Of a stretch of DNA of 64,000 bases, positions 13,417-24,800 are shown in pieces. Numbering within the stretch: the stretch's first letter is position 1; each line of letters begins with the position of its first letter. The notes beneath the pieces were generated by a model, which was not told where the DNA came from, did no database searches, and saw only the letters and a program-made list of their open reading frames with translations. A program made the position numbers and the translations under genes. Where the stretch lies: positions 18,748,412 to 18,812,411 of the forward strand of contig NC_084675.1 in assembly GCF_028389875.1 (NCBI RefSeq). The letters run 5' to 3'. The stretch comes from Rhea pennata (Eukaryota > Chordata > Aves > Rheiformes > Rheidae).

Positions 13417-14463
13417 TTAGGTCAGTCTAGATGGCAGTGTAGTTCTCGCAACATGGCTGGCCATTAAGGAAGGTAATAGTCCAGAAAGTGGTGGGACCTC
13501 CTGTATTTTTTCTTCTTTCTCTTGCTTGACCCCAACATATCTGTTCCTGACATTGTTGGTTAAAGAGCTTTGGATATCATAATGTTTTGTGTGTTGTATT
13601 CCTTCTGTATGTGGAAGCTGCTTACAGGCAGGATGAGCGTTCTTTTCCAAAGCCGTATGATTAGAAATGGTTGCAATATTTTTGTTTGCTGCAAGAGCAC
13701 AATGCCAGTGTGACTGCTCAGGATCTTCTTGCAGGATTGAGACTTCCGTGTGGCTTGGCACAAATAATGATGGTTTGTGAAGTTCTATTTTTTTCTTTGC
13801 TTGATCATTGATGACATCAGTTCCTTTTTTACCCTTCTGTTCTGCAGCTTTAGCATCCTGATTATAGGAAGCAATCTCAACTGAAGTACCATTGAGCATT
13901 TTCTGAGAGATAATGGTCTTATTCTTCCAAGCAGTGTCTGAAGTACCATTGGGAGTGGCATCTTTCACAGGTGGAAATAGTAGTAAAGACTTTGAAGTCA
14001 AAGATCCAGAGCCATTTGGATTGAGCATATTAAGCCCCTGGGGTTTCATCTCTTTACACCTCAAAGCTTCTGGATTTTTCACATCTTCTGGGTTCCACAT
14101 ACAGTATTCCTTTATTGGCACGCTCTTCTTTTCACCTTGGGATGTTTGAGTAGAGTGTAACTTGCTGTGATATATTTCTGTTTTAATGCCGTCTGCTGTA
14201 GGATAACAGTTAGACTTACTAGAACAGGTTGAAATCTCTTCCTTTTCTGAAGTTGATTCAACTATTGCATCTACACTTAACTTGCCATCATATTTTGACT
14301 GATTTCTTCTAGTCTTGACTTCTTGGCTTAAGCTGTTGTCAATAGATTGCAACATGTCTGAGCAAAACAGGCAGTTGTTGATGGTTTCATTTGCCTTTGA
14401 TTTCTTGGCTTGTTTTTGCAGCTGAAAGCAGGCAAATGGAGCAGTTTTACCCCAACCTTGCAC
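13417..14463 (-). CDS. C16orf46: C16orf46 coding exon 2 (terminal)
   Basis: The exon opens with VQGWGKT after a CAG acceptor (14466-14464) and closes with TAA at 13419-13417, giving 348 residues. An ATG at 14481 lies in the intron and would add six wrong residues (MFLYYQ). Composition is Lys/Ser/Asn rich without membrane segments or signal peptide. Confidence 0.9.
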   Translation of the reverse strand: MQGWGKTAPFACFQLQKQAKKSKANETINNCLFCSDMLQSIDNSLSQEVKTRRNQSKYDGKLSVDAIVESTSEKEEISTCSSKSNCYPTADGIKTEIYHSKLHSTQTSQGEKKSVPIKEYCMWNPEDVKNPEALRCKEMKPQGLNMLNPNGSGSLTSKSLLLFPPVKDATPNGTSDTAWKNKTIISQKMLNGTSVEIASYNQDAKAAEQKGKKGTDVINDQAKKKIELHKPSLFVPSHTEVSILQEDPEQSHWHCALAANKNIATISNHTALEKNAHPACKQLPHTEGIQHTKHYDIQSSLTNNVRNRYVGVKQEKEEKIQEVPPLSGLLPSLMASHVARTTLPSRLT

Positions 14464-15344
14464 CTGGTAATAGAGAAACATGTTAAATGTAAAATAACAT
14501 AAAGCACTGTAAACATAAAAAGGAGAAGATAGTCTTTGCTGATGTACCTGAACACTCCTGCCACTCTGAATATACCATTCAAGTTTCCTATCAAGTCTAA
14601 ATTAACAAGTAACTCTAATCCTCACTAGTCCCATTTGGTAATACTGTAGTACTTTGCAGTATTTTGTATTTCCTCCCGAAGAAATTTCAGTTTTATCCCG
14701 AGAATTTGAGAACAGACTAATCTAACCCCTTGTGCATTTGTTTGTGACAGGTGAACACTGTCCACTCCTGCAATGTCTTGGAGAAGTTTATGCATCTTTT
14801 CTTCACCGTGGGTATAAAACTGAGTATGAAAATAATCCCCAAATCTATAAAGACAAATTCCAAAGTAATGCGGTCTCTCTACTGCACAGAGAAAAAGGCC
14901 GGGACCTTTGTGGCACAGGTAAAACGATGCTCGTCTCGTGCAGCGCAGCCTGCCCGGCAAGGCCGGGCGCGTCACCGCCGCTGCCCCCGAGCAGCCGCGC
15001 CAGCGGGGCAGGGCGTGTGGAGGGGCGCGCACGGCGAGGCAGGGGTCCTCTCCGGTCCCGCCACCCCCGGGGGCTGCCGGCGGGCGCCTGACCCGCGAGC
15101 GGGGGCGAGCAGGGCGCGCCGCAGCGCGCGGAGCCGGGCGGCCGCAGCGGAGCCGGGGGCGGGGCAAGGCCGCGGAGCGGCCGCCACTTACGGCCTCCGC
15201 CCAGCCGCCGCCGCCGCCGGGCGCCGCCGCCGCAGCCCGGGCCTCCTCGGCGGCGGCGCGCTCGCTGAGGCGGCGCAGGGCGCGCACCGGCCGCCGCTCG
15301 CCGCCGCCGCAGGGCGCCGCGGGTCCCCGCTCGGCGGGGCTCAT
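13417..15344 (-). CDS. C16orf46: C16orf46 orthologue, two coding exons (whole gene)
   Basis: This is an orthologue of human C16orf46, an uncharacterised protein. Coding exons are 15192-15344 (51 codons) and 13417-14463 (349 codons with stop), giving 399 aa, close to the mammalian length of about 395 as I remember it. The intron is GT-AG (donor GTAAGT, acceptor TCTCTATTACCAG) and phase 0. The junction reads GWAEA then VQGWGKTAPFAC, matching the conserved GW..AVQGWG segment of the family. Two further blocks recall the human protein: KKSVPIKEYCMWN and LTSKSLLLFPP. The rest is hydrophilic and low in recognisable domains. The N-terminus is encoded by CpG-island DNA and is unusually rich in Ala, Arg and Gly. 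Molecular function is unknown to me. Confidence 0.85.
14464..15191 (-). other. C16orf46: C16orf46 intron 1
   Basis: This GT-AG intron has a GC-rich 5' half that continues the CpG island. An unusual stretch open on both strands (about 14757-14937) is discussed in the findings. No second coding exon is needed to join exons 1 and 2 in phase. Confidence 0.75.
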
Positions 15345-15790
15345 GGCGGGCGACGCCGCGGCGGAACCGCCCGCCGGCCCCTAGGGCGACGGCGCCCCCC
15401 CCACTCCCGCGTCCCACGGTTACCGGGGCAACGCGCGCGGGGGGCGGGGCCGGGGCCGGCCGGAAGTGAGCGCGCGCGCGGGGGGCGGGGGGAGCGCGCG
15501 GCGCCGCCATCATGGCGCCGCCGCTCAGCTCCGCCCCGCGCGCGGCCTCGAGAGCCGCCGGGGACGCCTGGCCGTGAGGGGCGGCGGCGGCCGCTTGGCC
15601 GGGAGGAGCTGCCGCGGTTGTGCCGCGGGCCCGCGCGGCTGTGGGGGCCCGCGCCCGCGCGAGGGACGCAGAAGCCCTGCGCCGGGCGGCGCCGGAAGGG
15701 CCGGCTGGGAGCGGCGGCGGGGAGGGCGGCGGAGCTGGGCGGTCGGAAAGGAAACTGAGGGAGGACGGGCCCGGGGCAGGGAGAGAGCCC
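14937..15790. promoter_or_regulatory. CpG island promoter of C16orf46
   Basis: About 850 bp of very CpG-dense sequence covers C16orf46 exon 1 and its upstream side, with several GGGGCGGGG Sp1-type boxes and a YY1-like ATGGCG core (about 15505-15517). Transcription leftward gives C16orf46. No rightward gene was found, although such islands often fire both ways. Confidence 0.75.
15192..15344 (-). CDS. C16orf46: C16orf46 coding exon 1
   Basis: ATG is at 15344-15342 and 51 codons run to a strong GTAAGT donor at 15191. The encoded peptide starts MSPAERGPAAP and ends GGGGGWAEA. It is almost entirely GC-rich codons because it lies in the CpG island, so only its last residues show homology. A longer read-through of this frame into the intron (to 14625) is not the real protein. 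Confidence 0.75.
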
Positions 15791-18700
15791 GTACGGTTTA
15801 AGGAGGGAAAGAGAGAAGAGGGTATGAGAAGAATGGGCGTGTAGTGACCGTAGGAAAATGAAGGAAAAAAGAAGAGAAAGATGAACAAGTACAAAATGAG
15901 GAGACGGAAATGGCTCTGACAATATAAGCAATCTAAACTGTCTCTTAGCATGAACTGCTGCCTGAGCAATACATCTTTAAATACAGAAAATATGAATATG
16001 AAAAGTATGTGTACAGTGAGCATATTTTTATTTCTAAGATCGCTAACTGGCACTAATGAGACTACTTGCAGTTGATAAAAACAGTCCCGTGGTTATTCTA
16101 TAACACGGCCCAAAGACCGAGTCAAGAACACTCTCACTAAAAGATGGGATTCTGGGATATCCTCAAGTGCGTTAATCAAGATGTTTGCATAAAAACAGTG
16201 TTGAAAGTTTTAGAGCTGAAGCAGCCCCAGTCCTGCTAGCTTTATTAAAAACAAGCAATTCTTTTAAAAGCAGTGGAGCTATTTGATGAGAAAAAGACTT
16301 TAAATAGAAGACTCTTTATGATCTTCTATACAAAATGAGCTGTATCATTTTTTTTTCTCCACCATAGTGCTGTTACTAGTCTTAGGTCACTCTGAGTCTA
16401 GATGGTTAATACTTAACTAATAAAATTGTGTATCAAGACATACAGTAAGACAGATTCACAAGATCATGAACTGAAGTAAACTTTTAAAATTGTGTTTTGT
16501 TGTTAACACTGTGGGCTTATTTGGGTCGTGATTTTAAAAAATGAAAAAAACCCAACAACAACAAAACCAAAAACCCACAAATCAACCACAAAGCAGCTCT
16601 CCAAACTATTACATCTCTGTTCAGCTGACTGTCACTAGTTTTTGTCTGAGATCACAGGTCCTTAGTACAACTCTGAATCACACAACTTGAATTGTAATAG
16701 ATAAAGACTGTATATCCTGGTAAGTGAAGATAATATTTGATGCACAGGACAGATACCATTGTTCTTTAACAGAACATTCCTTTTTGTTGTATATGTATAC
16801 CTCAGGGAGTTACATTACCTAATTCTGATCTGGTACTTCTCTGAGATTTCTCCTTAAGCAAAATTCATAAAATCTGAACTACTGAGCAATCTGAAACAGT
16901 GTGGAAAGGTATTTAAAAATACATGCACACAGAACAAGCATCTCATTCAAGGCTTACAAACTGTCAATATAAAATGCTAGTGTCGATGCATGTAGTCACA
17001 TAGGATTATTAAACTCATGGCCTGTATTCTAGTCTAACACCCACGTAGTTCATCAGCTTCAGAAGAGCTGCACAGATGTAAATGAAAATAGGAGTTGACC
17101 TTCTGAATTCACATACTGAGTCACAACTTCATCTCAAAAGCTGATGTAATTGTAATGCACTTTGCCTTTACATCCATTTTATCTTTCTACAACTCTCATT
17201 ACTAAAAATAAACCTGTTCTGGAAAATTAAAGTGGACATGTGACAGTGGCTGCTTTGGATAAGCCCCTGCACTCAGACACTCCTCCTTCTCCATTATGGT
17301 TCCATCATCTTTCTGCCTGATGCTCCTGGCACTGGCATCTGCTTTCTCCTGTATTACCTGAATTCAAGGCAATTGGTAAATACAACGGAAGATTTAATTG
17401 CTTTCAGTTATTTGGATCAGTCTTGTATTTATCTTTACAAATAACTCCTAACTAAAGAGGGAACAAGATATCTCTGTTTAGTTAGTTGGACATTCTGAGA
17501 GCTCAGACTGATTTTAAATGCAGTCTGGCACTGCAAAAAATGTCAGATTCACTCAGTGCTGCATAGGCAGAATATGAGATTGTCCTTAATATTTTTGATG
17601 TCAGCTGAAAGATGTAGAGACTGCCCTAGAAAAATTATTAGAACAATGGTATTAGGACAAACTTTTATTATACAACATGCTATTTAAATCTGCAGACAAG
17701 AGAGGAATCTATAGGAATCAAATGTCTGACTGCCACTTGTCTAACTTATAAAGACTATTTGTAATGTAAAACCTCCAACTCTTCTTACACTATAATAGAG
17801 CAACACTGTATAAAATGAGTTCTAAAAAGGATACCATAGCATGAAATATTAAAAAATTAGTATCAATTTTTAAATTTATTACTGTTATGCCAACACTAAT
17901 GAAAGGTGGAAATAATAGGAATGTATATTCTCAGTGATCAAGCAGAAGCAACAGAGAGTTAGATCTTTGTACAATACCCTGCACATTTTACTAGCAATCT
18001 GTTTATGTTATGACTGGTCTATTCCTGATGAAACTTCAAAATCATTTTGTCACAAAGATACTATTTCCCAGTACAAGAATACTGGGTATTTCTTTAAAGG
18101 GGCAGAGTCAGAATTAATGATTTCATAATCAGCTTGTTCTTGACAGCGTAATTCAGCAAAGAGCTTCGGGTATTGTTCTTAATATAGCACAGTAAAAGAA
18201 CAGACAATATGAGACTTTCAAACTTAAATGTTCATTATTCCGTGAACTAAACAAAGACAGATGGGGAGGTATGGATGTCTACTGGTGCATGTACTAGATC
18301 ATAGTTCCTGTATGTTGGGAGTGATTGCCTAGCCCTAAGCATGTAAGAATTCACTGTGTTATAGCAGACAAAACTGAAAGAGTGTCCTGTTATAAATGAA
18401 GATGTCTGATGCTTCCCATTATGAATTCATACCACAGTTTCCACATTATAGAAGGATACACAAGACTGCAGGCTATTTGAGGGAATGCTTGTGTATATAT
18501 TTGTTAAATTTAAGTGTTTGAAACTGTTTCATTTACCATGTCTTTCTTAAATTCATTAGATGCGAGAAAAAAGGAAGGAAGACAAGCCTAGTCATAAGGA
18601 CATCTTCAGAAGTGAAAGAGGTGGGTAAGAATCCCCACAGCTTCACCCTTGGTGAGTGAGCAAAAGGTTAAAAAGAAGGATTCTGTATTTCCATCTCTGT

Positions 18701-20470
18701 TACATGAACTACATTGGTCACAGAGAAGAAAGGAGGAGTGTGGCATTTTTTGCCCAGTGAAACATTACCAAGGCTGTAGGGAGCAACAGGAGGCTTGAAA
18801 ATGCCAAAAAGCAAGAGTATTACACAAGTTTAAGACAAGAAGAAGTTAGGCAACTAAAATTACCAGAATAGGGGAAGCTGAATGCTACTAAGACATCCCT
18901 ATTGTGTAAAGTACAGCAGAAGTTTAAATGGCCCCCAACAATTATGTCCTCAGTGTGTATTGCCTTACTACAAAGGCATCTCAAAAAGTGACTGAAAACC
19001 TTTTGTATGTGAAATCTGATTTAAACCCATTTAGCTTATTAGTTCTGATAATTTAACAATAGTTCAAAAAAATCAATGATTTTATCATGTTAATATAAAT
19101 AATAATGTTCTTACTGTTTTGTGTTTTTCAAGAGAAATTAACTAACATTAGCCAAAAACAGAGTTCATTCCTTAGAAAATTTTCATTATGAGAGATAGAA
19201 ATTACTAAAATATTTTTAAGGTTGTACCCTTAAATCCTCTTTCAACAATTATTTGGGCTTGGTCTGATTTCCCCCTTAAATAAAAATGAGTAGATGAAAA
19301 CCAAAGATGAGTTTTATGTTGTTTTCTTGAAATATTCATTTTTTGAAAGGAGGAAAGGGAAAGAGGCCTAGTGAATCTTTCCTTCAGAGTGCACTAAAGG
19401 GCAGGTAAGACAATTTTAAGATATTGTGGTAATGAAGTCAGATATAATCCTTGGGGTTATTAATTTTTTCAAAAACTATGATCATCCTGTGAATTTAAGC
19501 CAGTGACATGACAAATCATTGGGAAGTATCATAGTGTCAGATTTAACACGGTCGAGCATATTTTTTGATTCCCCACTTATCAGACATCTGTAATGAAAAA
19601 GATTTGTAACCTATGAACTATTTTCTTACTTACTAAGAAAGGACTTAAAGCTGTTAGTTCTCATGTGAGACAATGGAAAGCTCTTCCCTGTGTTTTAGCG
19701 GCTTAAAAAAAAAAGAAAAAAAGAAAAGCGCGAGCTTTGTCCTTATCAGGTTTACTTGTCCCATCATTAATCTCATCAGCCACATTTCCACTGCCTAGCC
19801 TTTCTAAGGAACACCAAGTGCTGCAGGTAAAAAAATGATGGAGGATTAGAGGCTCCTGTTAAGAAGTTAAACCAGAACCATATGTCAAAACAGTTCAAAT
19901 AGAGTCTTTATTTCATGGCAGGATCACTGCTTTTAATGCAATTTACTAATTAAAAATGAGTACCAGATTACCGACAGTCTAGAATGAAGCGGCTTTCTAA
20001 AATACTATTTTAGCTCCTTGAACTGCCTGCACTAGAGTCTGGTTTTCATTAAAGTATAATTCATTACAATATTGCTTGGTAACTATTAAATTATCTTCTG
20101 AAAAGAACAAGTACTGTTCATGTTTTATAATCAGTCCTCTCTATTTAGACTGGTACTGTTCTTACTACAAATGGAAATCTGTAGCAAGACTGTGGCAAGT
20201 GTATTTTATTCAGCAGATGTACTGTAAACGCATTATAGCAGATTAGCTGGATTTCTTCCTTTAAATGTACACTGCGAGATCCAACTTGCAAGCCAGCTGT
20301 TTCTTATCGGCCTGTTTAATCTTCCAGAGCCCGGCTTTGCTTCTTCCTTTTAGCAGCTATTTCTGTAACGGACCGGACGAGGAAGAGCGCCGCAATGAGT
20401 TTTAATGCTTCCACTGGGGAATCCCTCCCGCCTCCTCTTTCTGGATGAGATCCTCGAGGAAAGACCCAGA
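15791..20470. other. intergenic stretch, no gene seen
   Basis: AT-rich spacer lies between two divergent CpG-island promoters. There is an A/C-rich low-complexity tract near 16545-16600. Only short chance ORFs were seen, with no recognisable repeats or exons. Confidence 0.5.
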
Positions 20471-20478
20471 ATACAGAG

Positions 20479-20527
20479 AGGAGGAGGAGGAGGAGAAAGA
20501 GAAGGAGGAGGAGGAGGAGGAGGAGAG
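20479..20527 (+). repeat. GAG/GGA trinucleotide repeat
   Basis: This is an interrupted (GAG)n purine tract about 50 bp long. It ends roughly 80 bp upstream of the TATA box of the PPP1R3-type gene. Polypurine tracts of this kind are common in promoters. Confidence 0.8.
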
Positions 20528-20606
20528 GAGCGGAGGAACAGCGATATTCGGGCAACAGGGCGGGGGGCCGCAGCGGAGGGAGGGGGCGCTGGCAGCCGGA
20601 GCGAGG

Positions 20607-20614
20607 TATAAATA
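20607..20614 (+). promoter_or_regulatory. TATA box of the PPP1R3-type gene
   Basis: TATAAATA sits in GC-rich flanks (GCGAGG before, GCGAAGG after). That predicts a start site near 20637 and a 5' UTR of about 310 bp. A TATA box within a CpG island suits a gene under acute, for example hormonal, control; that last point is inference. Confidence 0.7.
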
Positions 20615-20944
20615 GCGAAGGTGGCCAGGCCGCCGCTGCCGCGGCGGGGTGGGTGGGGGAGGCCGGAGCGATGGGGGAGGAAGCATGACTCGCGGCGTAT
20701 TTTCCTGCCCGGCTTCGGCACGTCAGCAGGGAGCCGGAGCGGCTCAGCCCCGCGGCGCGTCGGGTCCCGCCGCTGCCGGCTGCACATGCCCGCGGCGGCC
20801 CGCGGCAGCGCTCGGCAACCCCCGGGCCAGGCGGGGTGGCGGCGGCGGGCTGCGGGCAGCAGGCAGAGCCCGAGCCCGAGCCCGCCGGGCGGCCGCTAGA
20901 CCGCAGCGCGCGGCGGCTTCTCGCCCGCGGCCCGCTTGCCCCCC

Positions 20945-21889
20945 ATGGATAAGGCCGGCTCGCTGCACACCTCCGTGCCCACGCCTCCGCCTCGGCTCTA
21001 CCTGCCGCGCAACTTCAGCTGCAGCGCCTGCCTCTATGGCAGCCTGGCCGAGCAGTGCAAGGGGGGCTGCAGCCCCGACGGCGAGGCGCCCCCCCCGCCC
21101 GTGGTGCGGGAGGCGGCGGGCGAGAAGCCGCCGCGCGGCCGCGAGCCCACGCTGCCCGCCGTGCCCCCCAGCCCCACGCAGCGCCGCCGCGCCAAGTCGC
21201 TGCCCACGCCCGGCGACCGCAGCCTGCGCCCGGCGCTGCAGCAGAGCCCGTCGCGCCGCAAGACCGTGCGCTTCGCGGATTCCCTCGGCTTGGAGCTCAC
21301 CTCGGTGCGCCACTTCTGCGAGGCCGACCTGCCGCGGGTGCCGCCGCCCGCGCCGCCGCCGCGCCCCGCCGACCTCCTCAAGACCAGGAAGCCGCCGGCG
21401 CTGGGCGACCTGGAGCCGGTGCTGTTCGGGCCGCCGACGCCGACGCTGGAGCCGCTCTTCCCGCCGCAGCCCGGCGCCAGCCCCGGCTTCGCGGAGCGGG
21501 TGCGGCAGCACAAGGTGAGGCTGGAGTGGGTGCGCGCCGAGCCGGCGGGGCTGCGCGGCGCCGTGCGCGTCCTCAACCTGGCTTACGAGAAGGCCGTGTC
21601 GGTGCGCTACACGCTGAACCGCTGGGCGAGCTGCGCCGAGGTGCCGGCCGCCTACCAGCCCTCGGGGCCGGCGGACGGCCTCACCGACCGCTTCTCCTTC
21701 CACCTGCCGCTGGGCGCCGCCGCCGCCGCCGAGGCCTCGCTCGAGTTCGCCGTGCGCTACCGCGTCGCCGGCGCCGAGTACTGGGACAACAACGAGGGGG
21801 CGAACTACCGGCTGCGGAGCCGGCCCCGCGCCGCCGCCGCCTGCCTCCCGGGGGACCCCGACAGCACCGCCTGGATCCACTTCATCTGA
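20945..21889 (+). CDS. protein phosphatase 1 glycogen-targeting regulatory subunit (PPP1R3 family), single exon
   Basis: This 314-aa intact protein is of the type that tethers PP1 catalytic subunit to glycogen and promotes glycogen synthesis. An RVxF-type PP1-docking motif (KTVRF, residues 106-110) is followed by ADSLGLELTSVRHF, the family signature. A CBM21 carbohydrate-binding domain spans about residues 183-293, with NLAYEKAVSVRYT, W227 and the invariant WDNN (280-283). The C-terminus WIHFI is shared with PPP1R3D and PPP1R3E. RRAKSLP (81-87) resembles the phosphorylated Ser site of R3D/R3G-type subunits. The N-terminus (YLPRNFSCSACLYGSL) looks closest to R3E, while WDNNEGANY resembles R3G. 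I therefore withhold a paralogue symbol; R3E-like is my first guess. The ATG at 20945 has a good Kozak context (CCCCATGG). The gene is intronless, as R3 genes of this subgroup usually are. Confidence 0.9.
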   Translation: MDKAGSLHTSVPTPPPRLYLPRNFSCSACLYGSLAEQCKGGCSPDGEAPPPPVVREAAGEKPPRGREPTLPAVPPSPTQRRRAKSLPTPGDRSLRPALQQSPSRRKTVRFADSLGLELTSVRHFCEADLPRVPPPAPPPRPADLLKTRKPPALGDLEPVLFGPPTPTLEPLFPPQPGASPGFAERVRQHKVRLEWVRAEPAGLRGAVRVLNLAYEKAVSVRYTLNRWASCAEVPAAYQPSGPADGLTDRFSFHLPLGAAAAAEASLEFAVRYRVAGAEYWDNNEGANYRLRSRPRAAAACLPGDPDSTAWIHFI

Positions 21890-24800
21890 GCCGTTGGCGG
21901 CGGCTCGCGGCGGCCGTTGGCGGCGGCCGTTGGCGCGGCGGGGGGTCTCGCGCCTCCTGAGGAGCCCCCTGAGGCGACGCTTCTCCCCCTCCCCCTCTCC
22001 CCACACCCGCCCGCGCTGATCCCCGTGGAAAGGGCGGGCGCCGAGGGCGGGCGGCCCGGTCCCCCGCCGCCGCCCGTCCTCCCGGCGCTGGAGCCGGCTG
22101 GCCGGCCCCGGCGCCGCGGCCTCTCTCGGCCCGAGGGCGAGGCGGCTGCCCTGGAGCGCCGCCGCCCTCGCTGGGGTCTTCGGCCCTGCGCAGTCCTTCT
22201 CTCCGATTGCTTCTTTGTAAGTCACCAGAAGATATTTTTGAATTCTGTTTACAGATAGATATAAATGATTTATATTTTCTATTTTACTAGCCGCATTTAG
22301 GGAAACCTTTCATTTTCTTACAGATGTCAGCGCACGTCTAGGTGTAAGGGATGTCAGTCACTAGTGTCCGGTAGTGCCACAGGCGTTCCAGAGCGTTTTG
22401 CACTGCAAGCTTGCTACGTTTTGTTATTATAACCAAAGTTACTGCCCAAAAAAAAAAAAAAAAAAAAAGATTTGGAGAACTAATTTCGGGGCTGGGGGGA
22501 GGGGAGAGAGGCTGTAGACGTTTGCAGAATTTTCTAGGCTGAACCAGGGGTGCAGACAAATCCTCTTGGGGTGCTGGAGGCCAAGAGTGGCGGCTCTCGT
22601 GTCCACAGGATCAGATCTGGAAGCACAGAAAGAAGTATCATAGGGCATCCTGTTTGCCTAATCCTGCTTAAGCAAACTTGGCTCCAGGAAGATGCTGGAT
22701 CCTCATTCGGAGCCCCACTGATTGAATGTCCAGGTGGACAGAGATTCATTTGTGTTAATTGCCATTCTGGGTTAAGGGCCTTACTGGGGAAAGATTATGA
22801 TATTAAAAGAGAATACAGAATAGTAACTGTATGGTTTTATTTCTCCTGCTACAAACATGATTTAATGAGCTTAAATGAAGATTTAAAACATTCTTTAGCC
22901 TTATCTTATGTATGAGGAGATTTAGAAAAGTGGTAAGAAAACAGCATCATATTGAAATGCAATCTACTGAGAGATTTTTGAAAACTAATGTGTCAAAAAT
23001 GTATTGGTATGTTTTCATAAAGGTTTGTGAGAATTTTGTATTTGTTTCAGTATAGTTTCTCCCATAAAGCTGCTTGTGTTTGGGTCTTTAGGATTTTCAT
23101 GACATTCCACCAAAGGAACCAAGGAAGGCAGGAGTTGAATCCATACTTTTAGTTTGAATCTCAAGCAACTTTTTAAGTTTCTGTTAACAGTTTATTATGC
23201 TAATGTATCAGTGCAGGAGCTAGCTTTTTCCAAAAATGCCCTACATTTTTTTTGTAATAATTCTAGTAAACCACAGAGTTCATAAAGCCATTTAAATTTA
23301 GTCAAATAGAAGAAAAGTCATATCTTGCCATTTAAAAAGATTTATCAATAAAAACATTGAAATCAAAGTATGCTGACTTCTGCCTTTAAAGCTATATTTT
23401 AAATTATATTAAGAGTGAACAGAGTATTTTCATTTTTTAACTTTTTCAGGAGTTCAGCTGAATACAGATTTTACTGGTGCCAAATTTGGGTGCTAATTTT
23501 CAAAGACTTAGTCATGTGTGTGTTTGCAGGAGAGGGACCTCTGCATGTATTACCTCTGAGAGCAATAAAACTGATGACAGTGTGATCTTCTAAACAGAAG
23601 GGCTGTAAGATCAGGCCTTTAATGTTTTAGTAGTTCTTTAGAATGCTTAGAAATGAAACAAAAGAGTAGTTAAAATTACATATTCCTTGTAAGAGATAAG
23701 TGTCCCAAAGGGCTTGATTTATGTTAAGTTCTCTTAGAACCTCTTGACTTATGTTAGAATTGAGAGCACTTTGTCTCCTGAGGGGTTGGCTCAGGCAGAA
23801 TAATTAAACTTCTGGATTCTGGGAAGAAAAGAACTGGAATTTTCATGGAATTAGAGCACTTTTCTCTAGACCTTCCTCCCCCCAACTCTAATAATAATAG
23901 CAAGGGTAGCCTTTCTGTTATCAGTAGCTTGGTTTTAATTTCCAACCAGTTTTCTCATCCCTGTGTTTTTAATAAAAACAAAATATAATTAAATTGTCAA
24001 AATTCTATTGAGTATTTCACATTTTAGAGTATTAAGGCCCTGATCCTGTAGTGCAGTAACTGTATGTACTGCTAATACACATTTATAAAGCCAGGATTGC
24101 AGGAGTACATTCTTAAACTGTTCATGTATAAAGCATATCAAGTAGTGTATATGATAAAGAAAGCCTTACTGTCTTTTAGCTAACCTTATTTAAAAGAGCC
24201 TTAATACTGGAGAGAAGGAAAAGGACCTGCGTTTGTTTGAAAGCACTTTGAAATCTGTGAAAATATAGCCAAACTCCTTTTTTATTTGTGTTATAGCTTT
24301 CCAAAACAGTTTTACTTGGCCTTTTTACCCCAATAGTAAACCAACAGCTGTCACTCAAATTGATAACACCGACACTTTCTAATGCTGTTGCTTGGAGAAA
24401 AAAAAAAGTAGTTTTTACACATTTTGGATTAACCAGTGCTATAATTTTGGTTATAGTTATTTTGGTTTAACAAGATTTCCTATTTACTGTTGTAATGGCT
24501 TTGGAAGCATAAATGGTGATAAAACCATTTTGAATAACGAATAACTTTAATTATAGAACTTCCAAACTTCCAAAATTATTTTGCAGTCAATGGCAATTTT
24601 CATTGTATATTTTTTAATAGTATCTACAGGCCTGTGATCATACAAAAAAATCTTCTTACAGCAGTTGTAGCTGAAATTCTTTAAATTTGGAATACTTAAA
24701 GATGTACATGCGTCAAGTATGCTAGCAAGTTATTCTACTACCCCATTTTTATCCTTACTTAGGTAAGCTAAATACTGTAGCTTTCAGTTAAATTTTGGGA

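Larger units (their letters stand above)
20480..22200. promoter_or_regulatory. CpG island over the PPP1R3-type gene
   Basis: Extremely GC- and CpG-rich DNA covers promoter, 5' UTR, whole CDS and proximal 3' UTR of the intronless gene. Open frames in all six readings here are a by-product of composition. Confidence 0.8.

Noticed and set aside
14464-14481. Start of C16orf46 at the ATG in MFLYYQ
   Set aside because: These codons are intronic sequence before the CAG acceptor; the upstream exon with a GTAAGT donor joins in phase and restores the conserved GW..A motif.
14845-16053. Long minus-strand ORF (402 aa) and other long frames over the C16orf46 CpG island, including 14751-15758 plus
   Set aside because: Stop codons are rare in such GC-rich DNA. 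The frames are Arg/Ala/Pro rich, cross the real exon and splice donor, and match no family.
20744-22225. 493-aa minus-strand ORF and overlapping plus frames over the PPP1R3-type gene
   Set aside because: They are shadows of the real GC-rich CDS; only the 20945 frame holds the RVxF motif, CBM21 and WDNN.
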